Part shown: piece after piece, positions 1 through 6,578 of the stretch | Position numbering within the stretch: the stretch's first letter is position 1 | Layout of the letters: each line of letters begins with the position of its first letter | The notes under the pieces: model-generated | The model's input: the letters and a program-made list of their open reading frames with translations, nothing else | Database searches by the model: none | Told to the model about the DNA's origin: nothing | Program-made: the position numbers and the translations under genes | Source: Bacillota bacterium | GTDB lineage: Bacteria > Bacillota > Clostridia > Acetivibrionales > DTU013 | Assembly: GCA_023415815.1 (NCBI GenBank) | Contig: JAEZJL010000379.1 | Coordinates: 1 to 6,724, forward strand | Direction: 5' to 3' | DNA: 6,724 nucleotides

Positions 1-1
1 A

Positions 2-532
2 TGCATATCGGTGCTCGTACTCGGAATCGCGTATTTCATCAAAAGCCCGTCCAGCCGGAAATTGTGGGACCGGATAAAATTCAGGCTGCCGGCATTCGGG
101 CCGCTTATACAGAAATCCGTTATCGCGCGCTTCTCCAGGACCCTTTCGACGCTTCTGGAGGGCGGCATACCTATCATTCAGGCGCTTGAGAGCGCAGGGC
201 CCACATCGGGAAGCTCGGTTGTGGCGGAGGCCGCCGGTACGGCCTGCAAAAGAATCCAGGAGGGAAAAAATATTGCGGGGCCGCTGGAGGAAAGCGGCGT
301 ATTCCCCCCCATGGCCACGCAGATGGTTGCCGTCGGGGAAGAAACGGGCACGCTTCCTTCGCTCCTTGAAAAAGTAGCCGAATTCTACGAGGAAGAGGTT
401 GAGATCATGTCCAAAGGCCTTATGGACCTGATACAGCCGTTTATATTCATTATACTCGGTATAATCGTCGGCGGTATGCTGATTTCGCTGTATCTGCCCA
501 TTTTCTCCATTGTAACCGGCGGCGCGGGGTAG
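2..532 (+). CDS. pilC: Type IV pilus inner-membrane platform protein PilC, C-terminal part (5' end outside window)
   Basis: PilC/GspF-family (T2SSF) platform protein, the polytopic membrane protein around which the assembly ATPase works to add pilins. The reading frame is already open at base 2, so about 176 C-terminal residues are visible. A hydrophobic segment (residues 1-13) ends a transmembrane helix. A complete second T2SSF cytoplasmic domain follows: the family signature ARFSRTLSTLLEGGIPIIQALE (about residues 42-63), then VAVGEETGTLPSLLEK and EFYEEEV (about 109-133). A long hydrophobic C-terminal helix (about 143-170) closes the protein, as is usual for the family. It heads a same-strand series with pilM, pilN, pilO and pilB. 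GspF of type II secretion shares the fold, but the pilMNO neighbours favour PilC. The GTG at base 11 is an internal codon, not a start. Confidence 0.95.
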   Translation, partial: CISVLVLGIAYFIKSPSSRKLWDRIKFRLPAFGPLIQKSVIARFSRTLSTLLEGGIPIIQALESAGPTSGSSVVAEAAGTACKRIQEGKNIAGPLEESGVFPPMATQMVAVGEETGTLPSLLEKVAEFYEEEVEIMSKGLMDLIQPFIFIILGIIVGGMLISLYLPIFSIVTGGAG

Positions 533-579
533 ATACGATAGGCTTTATAATATGGACAAATCCAGAGGTTGAGAACAAT

Positions 580-1545
580 ATGGGTATTTTCGGTGGAAAA
601 AGCGTGGCAGGCGTAGAAATCAACGCGTCTGAAATAAGGCTGGTTGAGCTTGCCGGGAGCAGGAATGCGGCAAGGCTGCTGAACGCGGGCAGAAAGGCTT
701 TGCCCGAAGGCGCCGTAAAGGACGGCAGGATTTTGCAGCGCGAGGCCGTGTCGGCCGCTCTTTTGAGGATGTGGAAAGAGCTGCGGATAAAAACGAGGGA
801 GGTTATCCTTGGGGTGAGCAATCAGGACGTCATTGTGAGATTTGCCCTTTTTCCCAGGGTAGCTCCGGACAAGCTTGACAATCTGGTCAGGTTCCAGGCC
901 CAGGATTTTCTGCCGATACCGGTGGACGACGTTGAGCTGGACTATATGGTCGTCGGAGAGGAAAAGACCGACGATGCCGTACAGAGCAAGCTTCTGCTGG
1001 TAGCCGGCAGAAAAAACATGATCAATGATTTTATGTCGGCATTCGAAGCCGCAAATCTAAAGATACTCGACATCGATATCTCCACCCTGGCGCTGGCAAG
1101 ACTCGTCCCGGAGGAGGCGGCGGATGGCGCGTGCATGGTCATGCACATCGGAGCCGAGCAGACCAACATATTGATATTGAACGCTTCATATCCCCAGCTT
1201 GCCAGGACCCTTACCACCGGATTTGCCGTTCCCGGAACGGGCTACCTCAGGGAGGGGGAAACGGAGAAAACCATCCGGATTCTGGCCGGCGAGACCGGAG
1301 CTTCGATCGGCTATTTCCAGTCCCAGTCCCGCGGCCGGGGTATCGACAAACTGTATCTGTGCGGCTGTGGGGATTATATATCCGATGCTTCGGCAGGCCT
1401 TTCGGAATTTTTAGGACTGCAGGTTGTGACAATCGACCCGTTTGAAGGGGTAAACGTCTCCAGGGCCGGAGACGTTTATAAAAGCAGCGGGGCTTCGGAT
1501 TTTTCAATAAGCATGAGTCTCGCGCTGCGCGGGCTGGAGGTGTGA
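580..1545 (+). CDS. pilM: Type IV pilus assembly protein PilM (actin-like ATPase fold)
   Basis: 321-residue cytoplasmic PilM homologue, somewhat shorter than the roughly 350 residues usual in proteobacteria. PilM is an FtsA/actin-like protein that binds the N-terminal tail of PilN and links the membrane complex to the ATPases. The N-terminus AGVEINASEIRLVEL (10-24) matches the first phosphate strand of the fold. An SHS2/1C-like subdomain follows, with LVRFQAQDFLPIP (102-114) as a typical PilM stretch. HIGAEQTNILIL (189-200) is the second phosphate loop, LYLCGCGD (258-265) sits where the adenosine-loop glycines are expected, and SMSLALRGL (311-319) is the conserved C-terminal helix. Two acidic positions differ from the usual consensus: E13 for Asp and H189 for Asp. 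The ATG at 580 is preceded by a modest site (AGAGG at 564-568). It ends 4 nt before pilN. Identification is firm; retention of ATP binding is uncertain. Confidence 0.93.
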   Translation: MGIFGGKSVAGVEINASEIRLVELAGSRNAARLLNAGRKALPEGAVKDGRILQREAVSAALLRMWKELRIKTREVILGVSNQDVIVRFALFPRVAPDKLDNLVRFQAQDFLPIPVDDVELDYMVVGEEKTDDAVQSKLLLVAGRKNMINDFMSAFEAANLKILDIDISTLALARLVPEEAADGACMVMHIGAEQTNILILNASYPQLARTLTTGFAVPGTGYLREGETEKTIRILAGETGASIGYFQSQSRGRGIDKLYLCGCGDYISDASAGLSEFLGLQVVTIDPFEGVNVSRAGDVYKSSGASDFSISMSLALRGLEV

Positions 1546-1549
1546 GCCG

Positions 1550-2146
1550 GTGAAGAATATAAGCTTGCTTCCCGCAGGGGTCAAAAGCTATGAAAGATCG
1601 TCTGCGGCGAGGAATATGGCCGTTATAGCGGGTCTGATCGTTTTCACGATGTTCTTGCTGGCGTATCTGGCGCTTTCCGCGGCGGTTTTGCATCCCCAGG
1701 AGGAGCTGAAGTCGGTCAGGAGCGACAGGGCGGCGGTCGGGAAGCAGATTGAGGAACTGAAAAGATATGAGGACGCTCTGACCGATGCGGAAAATCGGGA
1801 GCAGCTGATCAAGCAGGCCATGAGCGACAATCCGGACTGGGCGGAGCTGCTTACGGGGATATTTGATACCATGCCCGAAGATATGCGGCTTACGGCCTTC
1901 ACCGTCAAATACGGGCAAAGCGCTGGCGAATTTATTATGGACGGCAGAGCGGGGAGCAATACCAGCGTTTCAAACTGGCTCACCAGCATACAGGAGGCGA
2001 AGGGAATTTCAGATGTAAATTGCGGATTTGCTTCCAGGGATGAGGCCGACGGCGGCGATTTCGTCGAATTTGAGATCAGGGCCGCCGTCAGACAGGGCAA
2101 GGTATACGAATTGCCGGCCGGGGGAGGTACAGCCGATGAAAAATAG
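1550..2146 (+). CDS. pilN: Type IV pilus assembly protein PilN
   Basis: 198-residue single-pass membrane protein that bridges cytoplasmic PilM and the external part of PilO. The short cytoplasmic tail begins MKNISLLPAG; ISLLP (residues 4-8) corresponds to the conserved INLLP-type tail that inserts into PilM, with Ser in place of the usual Asn. A transmembrane helix spans about 23-46, a Glu/Lys/Arg-rich heptad-like coiled coil about 49-95, and a ferredoxin-like alpha/beta domain fills the rest (for example LTAFTVKYG near 113-121 and VEFEIRAAV near 171-179). The start is GTG at 1550, supported by GGAGGTG (1536-1542) lying over the end of pilM and by the tail motif being right at the N-terminus. 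The 3' end overlaps pilO by 11 nt, suggesting coupled translation and a matched PilN:PilO ratio. Confidence 0.92.
   Translation: MKNISLLPAGVKSYERSSAARNMAVIAGLIVFTMFLLAYLALSAAVLHPQEELKSVRSDRAAVGKQIEELKRYEDALTDAENREQLIKQAMSDNPDWAELLTGIFDTMPEDMRLTAFTVKYGQSAGEFIMDGRAGSNTSVSNWLTSIQEAKGISDVNCGFASRDEADGGDFVEFEIRAAVRQGKVYELPAGGGTADEK
2121..2128 (+). promoter_or_regulatory. Ribosome binding site setting the pilO start
   Basis: GGGGAGGT inside the 3' end of pilN lies 7 nt before the ATG at 2136. It decides that start over the upstream in-frame candidate at 2028 and lies within a translated region, consistent with translational coupling of pilN and pilO. Confidence 0.7.
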
Positions 2147-2672
2147 ACGCCCCCGGAAATTGTTTTTGATTGTTTTAGCCTCCCTGATTCTGCTGGGCGC
2201 AATGTCCTTCCCCGTATATATGAAGCTGAGAGAGTATACGGGACTGTTCGTAAGCATATGGCAGGAAAAGGCCGGCCTGGAAGAGGACAGACTAAAGCTG
2301 GCCCGGCTGCAGGAGCTCAGCCGGGAGGAGGCCTCGATCAACGGCTTCGCAGATTCCGGCAAGGCCATGATGCCGGACGCTCCGGCGGAAGGCGAGCTGA
2401 TCGGTTATATACAGGGGCTCGCCAGAGAAGTAAATGCGGACTTCATAGAGATCAGGTTTGATGCAAGGGTAAAAGGGAAGGAATATTCGGAAATGCCTTT
2501 GACGATTATATTTGAGGGCAGTTACTCCGACTTTGTTTCTTTTATTGAAAAAATACGGGACGGCGGGCGGGCGGTCAGGCTTGACGGCATAAACGCGGCA
2601 GCGGCGGAAAGCGGCGGAAGCGAAATAAGAGCGGAGCTTACGGCAAGGGCTTTTTACAGGGAGGGATCCTGA
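2136..2672 (+). CDS. pilO: Type IV pilus assembly protein PilO
   Basis: 178-residue PilO homologue, partner of PilN in the inner-membrane alignment complex. The frame is open upstream to 2028, but the ATG at 2136 is the likely start. It gives a basic tail (KNRRPRK) directly before the transmembrane helix (about residues 9-28) and has GGGGAGGT (2121-2128) at good spacing. The earlier candidate would add 36 residues encoded by the other frame of pilN. After the helix come a charged coiled coil (about 30-65) and a ferredoxin-like domain (about 85-178). The latter carries the typical PilO pattern: MPLTIIFEGSYSDFVSFIEKI, then an Arg-x-Val strand (RAVRLDGI). Its stop shares one base with the pilB start (TGATG), a second coupled junction. 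Identification rests on topology, size and position more than on sharply conserved residues. Confidence 0.9.
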   Translation: MKNRRPRKLFLIVLASLILLGAMSFPVYMKLREYTGLFVSIWQEKAGLEEDRLKLARLQELSREEASINGFADSGKAMMPDAPAEGELIGYIQGLAREVNADFIEIRFDARVKGKEYSEMPLTIIFEGSYSDFVSFIEKIRDGGRAVRLDGINAAAAESGGSEIRAELTARAFYREGS

Positions 2673-4360
2673 TGGTGTATTCACAAAGGAGTTATCTGGG
2701 AAACCAGCTGATAGAAGCGGGCATTATATCGCAGGAGCAGCTTGACGAGGCCCTGAATCAGCAGAGTATCCACGGCAGGGGCCCTTCGAAGGGCCTGCTC
2801 GGGCGGATGCTCGTAGACCTGGGATATTGCACAGAGGATGACATAGCCGGCATTATGGCAAAAAAATCGGGGTCGGTATTCATGTCTTTGAATTCGCGGA
2901 CTGTGGATATGGCGGCGGCCAATCTCATCACTCCTGAGCTGGCCTTGAAATACAAAGCGCTGCCAATCGGCTTTGAAAACAACCGGCTTCTTATCGCAAT
3001 GATGAATCCCTCTGACATCATCGCGGTAGACGATCTGAGGATCCTTACGGGACACGACCTGCAGACGGTTGTGGTGCCTGACAGGGAACTGGACGCTGCG
3101 ATCAACCGGTTTGCCAATATGGGCAAGCAGGGTGAAAACAGCGAGCCCGAGGAGGAAAGCAGCCGGGATACATCCGATGCGGATAACTCGGCGGAACAGC
3201 CGGCCGTCCAGCTTACAAACCAGATTTTCAACCAGGCCATAAGGGCCGGGGCGAGCGACGTCCATATCGAGCCTCAGGAGAAAAGGCTGAGGATCCGCTT
3301 AAGGATAGACGGAGTCCTGCATGAAATGATGCAGCCGCCGTTCAAGCTGCATGCATCGCTTGTCTCACGCATAAAGGTCATGGCGGGCATGGACATTGCC
3401 GAGAAGAGAATTCCCCAGGATGGGCGGATTACCATGAAGGTTGATTCTAAAACCGTGGATATAAGAGTCGCGTCCCTTCCCTCCGCATACGGGGAGAAAT
3501 TGACCCTGAGGCTTCTCAGCAGGAGCGACAGGCTTATGACTTTGGCTGAGCTCGGATTTCCGCAGATTCATCTGAACAAATACAACAAGGCGCTGCGTCT
3601 GCCATACGGCTTCCTGCTCATCACAGGGCCGACCGGAAGCGGAAAAAGCACGACCCTGTACGCTTCCCTTTCTCAGATGAATTCAGTGGATAAAAACGTA
3701 ATTACGCTTGAGGACCCGATAGAACGAAGGATGGACGGCATGAACCAGATCCAGGTCAATACAAAGGCGGGCATGACCTTTGCCTCTGGCCTGAGGTCTA
3801 TCCTGCGAAACGATCCCGATATCATAATGGTCGGCGAAATAAGGGATCAGGAGACTGCGCGCATTGCCGTAGAATCTGCGCTGACCGGCCACCTTGTACT
3901 GTCCACGCTACACACGAACGATTCCGCCGGGGCCGTCGCCCGTCTCGCCGACATGGGGATCGAGCCTTACCTTACGGCTTCCTCGCTGGTGGGAGTGATG
4001 TCGCAAAGGCTTATCAGGGTGCTGTGCCAGAACTGTAAAAAGCCCTACCGCATCGGCAGGGATGAATTGCTCGCATCGGTACCGGATTTCCCGCTCAGCA
4101 AGGATGAAACCTCAGTGGAGCTCTACCGGGCCAGAGGCTGTATCGCTTGCAACGGCACGGGCTACAAGGGCAGAAAGGGAGTATACGAGTACCTTCCCGT
4201 TACAGAGGCCATCCAGCAGCTGATTCTGGGCAGAGCATCCGCGCACGAAATCAAGCAGAAGGCCATAAGCGAGGGCATGGACGCGCTGATAACCGACGGA
4301 CTCCTCAAGGTAAAACAGGGTATGACAACGATAGAAGAAGTGCTGAGGGTTATTATCTGA
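2672..4360 (+). CDS. pilB: Type IV pilus extension ATPase PilB (GspE family)
   Basis: 562-residue GspE/PilB-type ATPase, full length for the family, which powers pilus extension from the cytoplasmic face of PilC. Residues about 1-145 are an MshEN-type N-terminal domain with two related helical repeats (YLGNQLIEAGIISQEQL from residue 8; GLLGRMLVDLGYCTEDDI from residue 41). An acidic low-complexity linker follows (about 150-178). The ATPase core starts with the N2 segment ASDVHIEP (194-201). It contains Walker A GPTGSGKST (319-327), the Asp box VITLEDPIE (343-351), Walker B DPDIIMVGEIRD (381-392) and the His box GHLVLSTLHTND (406-417). Four cysteines, C452/C455 and C490/C493, form the zinc-binding site typical of PilB and GspE and absent from the retraction ATPase PilT. 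The ATG at 2672 overlaps the pilO stop and follows AGGGAGGG. GspE of a type II secretion system is the alternative, but the pilMNO context favours PilB. Confidence 0.94.
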   Translation: MVYSQRSYLGNQLIEAGIISQEQLDEALNQQSIHGRGPSKGLLGRMLVDLGYCTEDDIAGIMAKKSGSVFMSLNSRTVDMAAANLITPELALKYKALPIGFENNRLLIAMMNPSDIIAVDDLRILTGHDLQTVVVPDRELDAAINRFANMGKQGENSEPEEESSRDTSDADNSAEQPAVQLTNQIFNQAIRAGASDVHIEPQEKRLRIRLRIDGVLHEMMQPPFKLHASLVSRIKVMAGMDIAEKRIPQDGRITMKVDSKTVDIRVASLPSAYGEKLTLRLLSRSDRLMTLAELGFPQIHLNKYNKALRLPYGFLLITGPTGSGKSTTLYASLSQMNSVDKNVITLEDPIERRMDGMNQIQVNTKAGMTFASGLRSILRNDPDIIMVGEIRDQETARIAVESALTGHLVLSTLHTNDSAGAVARLADMGIEPYLTASSLVGVMSQRLIRVLCQNCKKPYRIGRDELLASVPDFPLSKDETSVELYRARGCIACNGTGYKGRKGVYEYLPVTEAIQQLILGRASAHEIKQKAISEGMDALITDGLLKVKQGMTTIEEVLRVII

Positions 4361-4390
4361 CAGGGAGAAAGACCGCCGCTTCATATCCGC

Positions 4391-5821
4391 CTAAAAGGCT
4401 ATTCTTCTGCATTCCAGGTAGTAGCGCTTTTCCTCGGCCTCGCCCATGGAGAAGGTCTTCCTGGGCAGTATGCCGTCGCGTATGACTGTCCTGAATAGGT
4501 CATGCTTACTCATAACCGGAAGGTAAAAGCCCATGCAGCCCTTCCTTGAGCCCAGCTCCGTGACCACATCCTCGCCGTGTATATAATCAATTTCCATAGA
4601 CCCGAAGGCCTTTGACAGCCCGTCAAGCAGCGACTGCAGAGTCCCCACCTCAAGGCCGGAGGACGGATTCTCCACGGTAATCAGCCCGAAGGAGCCCTCC
4701 ATAATAAACGGCAGAATATGAACATCACGGAGATCCTTCATTTTGTTCAACTCAGCTTCCATTTCTTTGATGGAGCCAAGTAGCCTGTATTCTACAGCTG
4801 AATTGCTTCCTCCCGCTTTCTTTATGCCCTCCAGCACCTTGAAGCCGTCGATTCCGAAAAGCACCCTGTGTATAGGCTCAAAAACCAGGCCCTCGTCGTG
4901 TACGTTCACTACCTCCACCAGCGCGTACCTTGCCGGATGGTCAACCGCGGCCTGCGGCTCCAGCCCCGCCTTGACGTTCTCCCAGTGCGCCTTTGCCGCC
5001 GCCAGCGAATGGTTCCCGTCCCCCGCTGCAAAGAGCAGCACCGCGACAGGGGGACGGTTCTCGTTTTGTCGCATTTGGGGGGAGAAAGAAGGTGATATTG
5101 AAGAACTGTCCCCCTGCTTTCCCGCATTTTCCAGCCCGTATTTTTCCGTAAAAGCAGCCGGGTCGGCAAGCTTTTCAAGAGCCTCGGCCACCAGCGAAAG
5201 GCTCCCGGCGTCCTCCACCTTCCAGCCCCTTATATGTCCTCCGCCCTGCATCAGCTCGAAATCGTAAAGCATTTCAAAGCTGTCCTTTCTCTCGAACAGC
5301 TTCTCAATCAGAGTTCTTTCCGGGTCGTCGATCAGCAGCATTATATGCGGCAATTCAACGGGAGCGCCCTCCCTTATCTTTACCCTGGGAGGTATGCGGT
5401 CCAGCACTGTGCCCTCGGTGGCCCGTATCAGCGTCTGCGAGCCTGCCCTGTAGTCATAGCGCTCCAGGTCGACCGCCAGCACCAGGCCCTTTCTCGAGGC
5501 CGCGTGCGGGGTGCGCCTGTCCACCAGGACGAAGCCCGGCTTCTGAGGCTCCAGTATGCCTTCGCCGATATACCGGGCCATGGCCGCGTTAATATTTTTT
5601 ATCCTTATATCCCTGTCGTCATCCTTGAGATAGATTTCCGGAAAGATCATGTTCAGAGTGGAAGCGCCCGCGCCAACCTCATCCTTCACCTTTTCCCAGT
5701 AATCAGGCTGAGAGGTGTACTGGTCGCAGGCTATTACCGACCACCTGCGCAGATCGACGGCTCCGGACGGCAGCATTATCTCAGGTATGCGCACCCCCGT
5801 ATTTTCAAATGACCTCTTCAT
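4391..5821 (-). CDS. DUF1015 family protein (function unknown) carrying an in-frame repeat insertion
   Basis: 476-residue soluble protein of the DUF1015 family, widespread in Clostridia and of unknown biochemical role. Recognisable family features are RRWSVIACDQYTSQPDYW near the N-terminus (about 25-42), RATEGTVLDRIPPR (about 133-146), a conserved IDDPERTLIEKL stretch (about 164-175) and GDGNHSLAAAKAHWE (about 267-281). The last is the counterpart of the ADGHHR motif in other members. Start choice: an upstream in-frame ATG at 5848 has no ribosome binding site and lies at or before the predicted transcription start. The ATG at 5821 has GGGGG (5830-5834) 8 nt upstream and fits the family N-terminus. 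Residues about 236-259 are encoded by a hairpin-ended repeat (5047-5116), giving a Ser/Pro/Asn-rich stretch unlike the rest of the protein, just before the GDGNHS strand. The frame stays open, so the gene is probably functional. It converges on pilB with 30 nt between stops and no visible terminator, and is probably unrelated to pili. Confidence 0.88.
   Translation of the reverse strand: MKRSFENTGVRIPEIMLPSGAVDLRRWSVIACDQYTSQPDYWEKVKDEVGAGASTLNMIFPEIYLKDDDRDIRIKNINAAMARYIGEGILEPQKPGFVLVDRRTPHAASRKGLVLAVDLERYDYRAGSQTLIRATEGTVLDRIPPRVKIREGAPVELPHIMLLIDDPERTLIEKLFERKDSFEMLYDFELMQGGGHIRGWKVEDAGSLSLVAEALEKLADPAAFTEKYGLENAGKQGDSSSISPSFSPQMRQNENRPPVAVLLFAAGDGNHSLAAAKAHWENVKAGLEPQAAVDHPARYALVEVVNVHDEGLVFEPIHRVLFGIDGFKVLEGIKKAGGSNSAVEYRLLGSIKEMEAELNKMKDLRDVHILPFIMEGSFGLITVENPSSGLEVGTLQSLLDGLSKAFGSMEIDYIHGEDVVTELGSRKGCMGFYLPVMSKHDLFRTVIRDGILPRKTFSMGEAEEKRYYLECRRIAF
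5047..5116. repeat. REP/MITE-like element with 15-bp imperfect inverted ends, inserted in the DUF1015 gene
   Basis: The left end CAGGGGGACGGTTCT (5047-5061) and the reverse complement of the right end (5102-5116) agree at 14 of 15 positions; the difference is a G:T wobble if the + strand folds. The roughly 40-nt interior includes TTTTGTCGCATTT. No flanking target duplication is visible. The ends resemble the GGGGACRGTTCT-type short palindromic repeats that I recall being scattered through genomes of Clostridia and related bacteria, often with IS200-like (Y1/REP-associated) transposases. That link is from memory and not tested here. On the - strand the element is read through as 23 sense codons plus one base, so the host frame survives. 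Exact borders could differ by a base or two. Confidence 0.65.
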
Positions 5822-5854
5822 ATATTCAACCCCCGGGTTTTTTATCATTTTATC

Positions 5855-5882
5855 ATTTTACCAGAAGTTCGGTATATGTAAA
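5855..5882 (-). promoter_or_regulatory. Probable sigma-A promoter of the DUF1015 gene
   Basis: Read on the - strand, TTTACA (5882-5877; 5 of 6 to TTGACA) is separated by 16 nt from TAAAAT (5860-5855; 5 of 6 to TATAAT). Transcription would begin near 5848, leaving a leader of about 27 nt before the ATG at 5821. The -10 box lies in a short 8-bp tandem repeat (TTTATCAT twice, 5841-5856). The match is seen in sequence only. Confidence 0.5.
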
Positions 5883-5894
5883 ACCATGTTCATG

Positions 5895-5922
5895 AATTTT
5901 TTTACCCGATGAAGAAATAATA
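5895..5922 (+). promoter_or_regulatory. Weak candidate promoter for the PRC-barrel gene, possibly forespore sigma type
   Basis: In the 151-nt divergent gap (5822-5972) I find no good sigma-A promoter on the + strand: TTGACG (5927-5932) has no -10 box at proper spacing. A weak sigma-G-like pair is present: GAATT at 5894-5898, then 17 nt, then AATAATA at 5916-5922 (consensus CATnnTA). This is a low-information match in AT-rich DNA and is offered only as a candidate. Confidence 0.15.
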
Positions 5923-5958
5923 AGCATTGACGATGCGTATACAAATGAGCGGGCTCTG

Positions 5959-5966
5959 AGGAGGTG
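5959..5966 (+). promoter_or_regulatory. Strong ribosome binding site of the PRC-barrel gene
   Basis: AGGAGGTG lies 6 nt before the ATG at 5973. The in-frame GTG at 5964 falls inside this site and is therefore not the start, which removes three residues from the longest possible reading. Confidence 0.8.
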
Positions 5967-5972
5967 TTCCAT

Positions 5973-6506
5973 ATGCTGCACAAATACAGCGAGGTACTGA
6001 ACCTTCCGGTTATTTGCGCGGATAACGGCAAAATGGCCGGGAGGGTAAAGGACGTCCTGTTCAACACGGAAACCAGGGAAGCCGTGGCCCTCCTGCTGGA
6101 GCACAAGGGTCTGGAGGTTGGCAGGAGGCTGGTTTTTCTGAAGGATATCCTCAGCCTTGGGGCCGGCGCGGCGGTCATAGACAGCTGCGGGTGCATATCG
6201 AAAATGGGAAGGAGCGAATACTCAAACGCTCTGGAGAAAAAAGGACGCATACTCGGCCTGAGGATTTTTTCAAGGGAGGGCGAAGACCTTGGTGTTGTCA
6301 GGGATATAATCTTCGACTGGGTATCGGGCAGGGTTGAAAGCGTGGAGGTATCCGACGGGATTTTTCAGGATGTCATAAAAGGAAGATCAGTGCTGCCGCT
6401 TTTCGGGAAAGTCGAATTCAGTGAGGAAAACGTGCTGGTGGACAGGGAAGCGGTGGAGGAAATGGCAAATACAGGCGGAGGGATTAAAAAGCGGCTTTTC
6501 AGCTAA
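5973..6506 (+). CDS. PRC-barrel domain protein with two tandem repeats
   Basis: 177-residue soluble protein with no signal peptide or transmembrane helix. It consists of two PRC-barrel-like units. The first (about 5-70) contains NGKMAGRVKDVLFNTETREAVALLLE, and the second (about 91-158) contains EDLGVVRDIIFDWVSGRVESVEVSDG. Both show the hallmark 'G-x-(V/L)-x-D-(V/I)-(L/I)-(F/I)-(D/N)…(R/E)-(V/A)-x-(A/S)' pattern, in which a stored residue pair follows a Gly turn. PRC barrels occur in RimM, in photosynthetic reaction-centre H subunits and in many small bacterial proteins such as the YlmC/YmxH group of spore-formers. They generally mediate protein or RNA contacts and are not catalytic. The tail (about 159-177) is short and basic. 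Transcription diverges from the DUF1015 gene, and a small YtxH-like gene follows after 72 nt. Family assignment is good; the specific function is not known. Confidence 0.8.
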   Translation: MLHKYSEVLNLPVICADNGKMAGRVKDVLFNTETREAVALLLEHKGLEVGRRLVFLKDILSLGAGAAVIDSCGCISKMGRSEYSNALEKKGRILGLRIFSREGEDLGVVRDIIFDWVSGRVESVEVSDGIFQDVIKGRSVLPLFGKVEFSEENVLVDREAVEEMANTGGGIKKRLFS

Positions 6507-6536
6507 AATTATATATGATAAGCCCAAATCTTTTTT

Positions 6537-6543
6537 CATTGTA
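6537..6543 (+). promoter_or_regulatory. CATTGTA, possible sigma-G-type -10 box before the small downstream gene
   Basis: CATTGTA matches the forespore sigma-G -10 pattern CATnnTA, 35 nt before the start at 6579. The expected -35 box is poor: TGATA at 6516-6520, with 16-nt spacing. The gap 6507-6578 is very AT-rich, so chance matches are likely. No convincing terminator follows the PRC-barrel gene. Confidence 0.15.
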
Positions 6544-6578
6544 TATAAATTGTACGATACCTGGCGGGAAGGAGTGAT

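Noticed and set aside
546..551. TATAAT between pilC and pilM as a promoter for pilM
   Set aside because: The hexamer is perfect, but no -35 box lies 16-18 nt upstream; the nearest TTGTAA is 30 nt away. The gene sits in a compact operon, so chance is more likely.
2028..2135. Upstream extension of PilO
   Set aside because: It lies wholly within pilN in another frame, would add 36 non-hydrophobic residues before the transmembrane helix, and the good ribosome binding site serves the ATG at 2136.
4743..5812. Long + strand open frames opposite the DUF1015 gene
   Set aside because: They are antisense shadows: no family resemblance, no ribosome binding sites, and the - strand gene carries clear conserved motifs.
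5822..5848. Nine-residue upstream extension of the DUF1015 protein
   Set aside because: There is no ribosome binding site, the codon is at or before the predicted transcription start, and the family N-terminus fits the ATG at 5821.
5841..5860. Tandem TTTATCAT copies as an operator or repeat array
   Set aside because: There are only about two and a half copies in AT-rich DNA overlapping a predicted -10 box, with no further support.
6488..6501. AAAAAGCGGCTTTT near the end of the PRC-barrel gene as a terminator hairpin
   Set aside because: The palindrome has almost no loop, lies within the coding sequence and is not followed by a T run.
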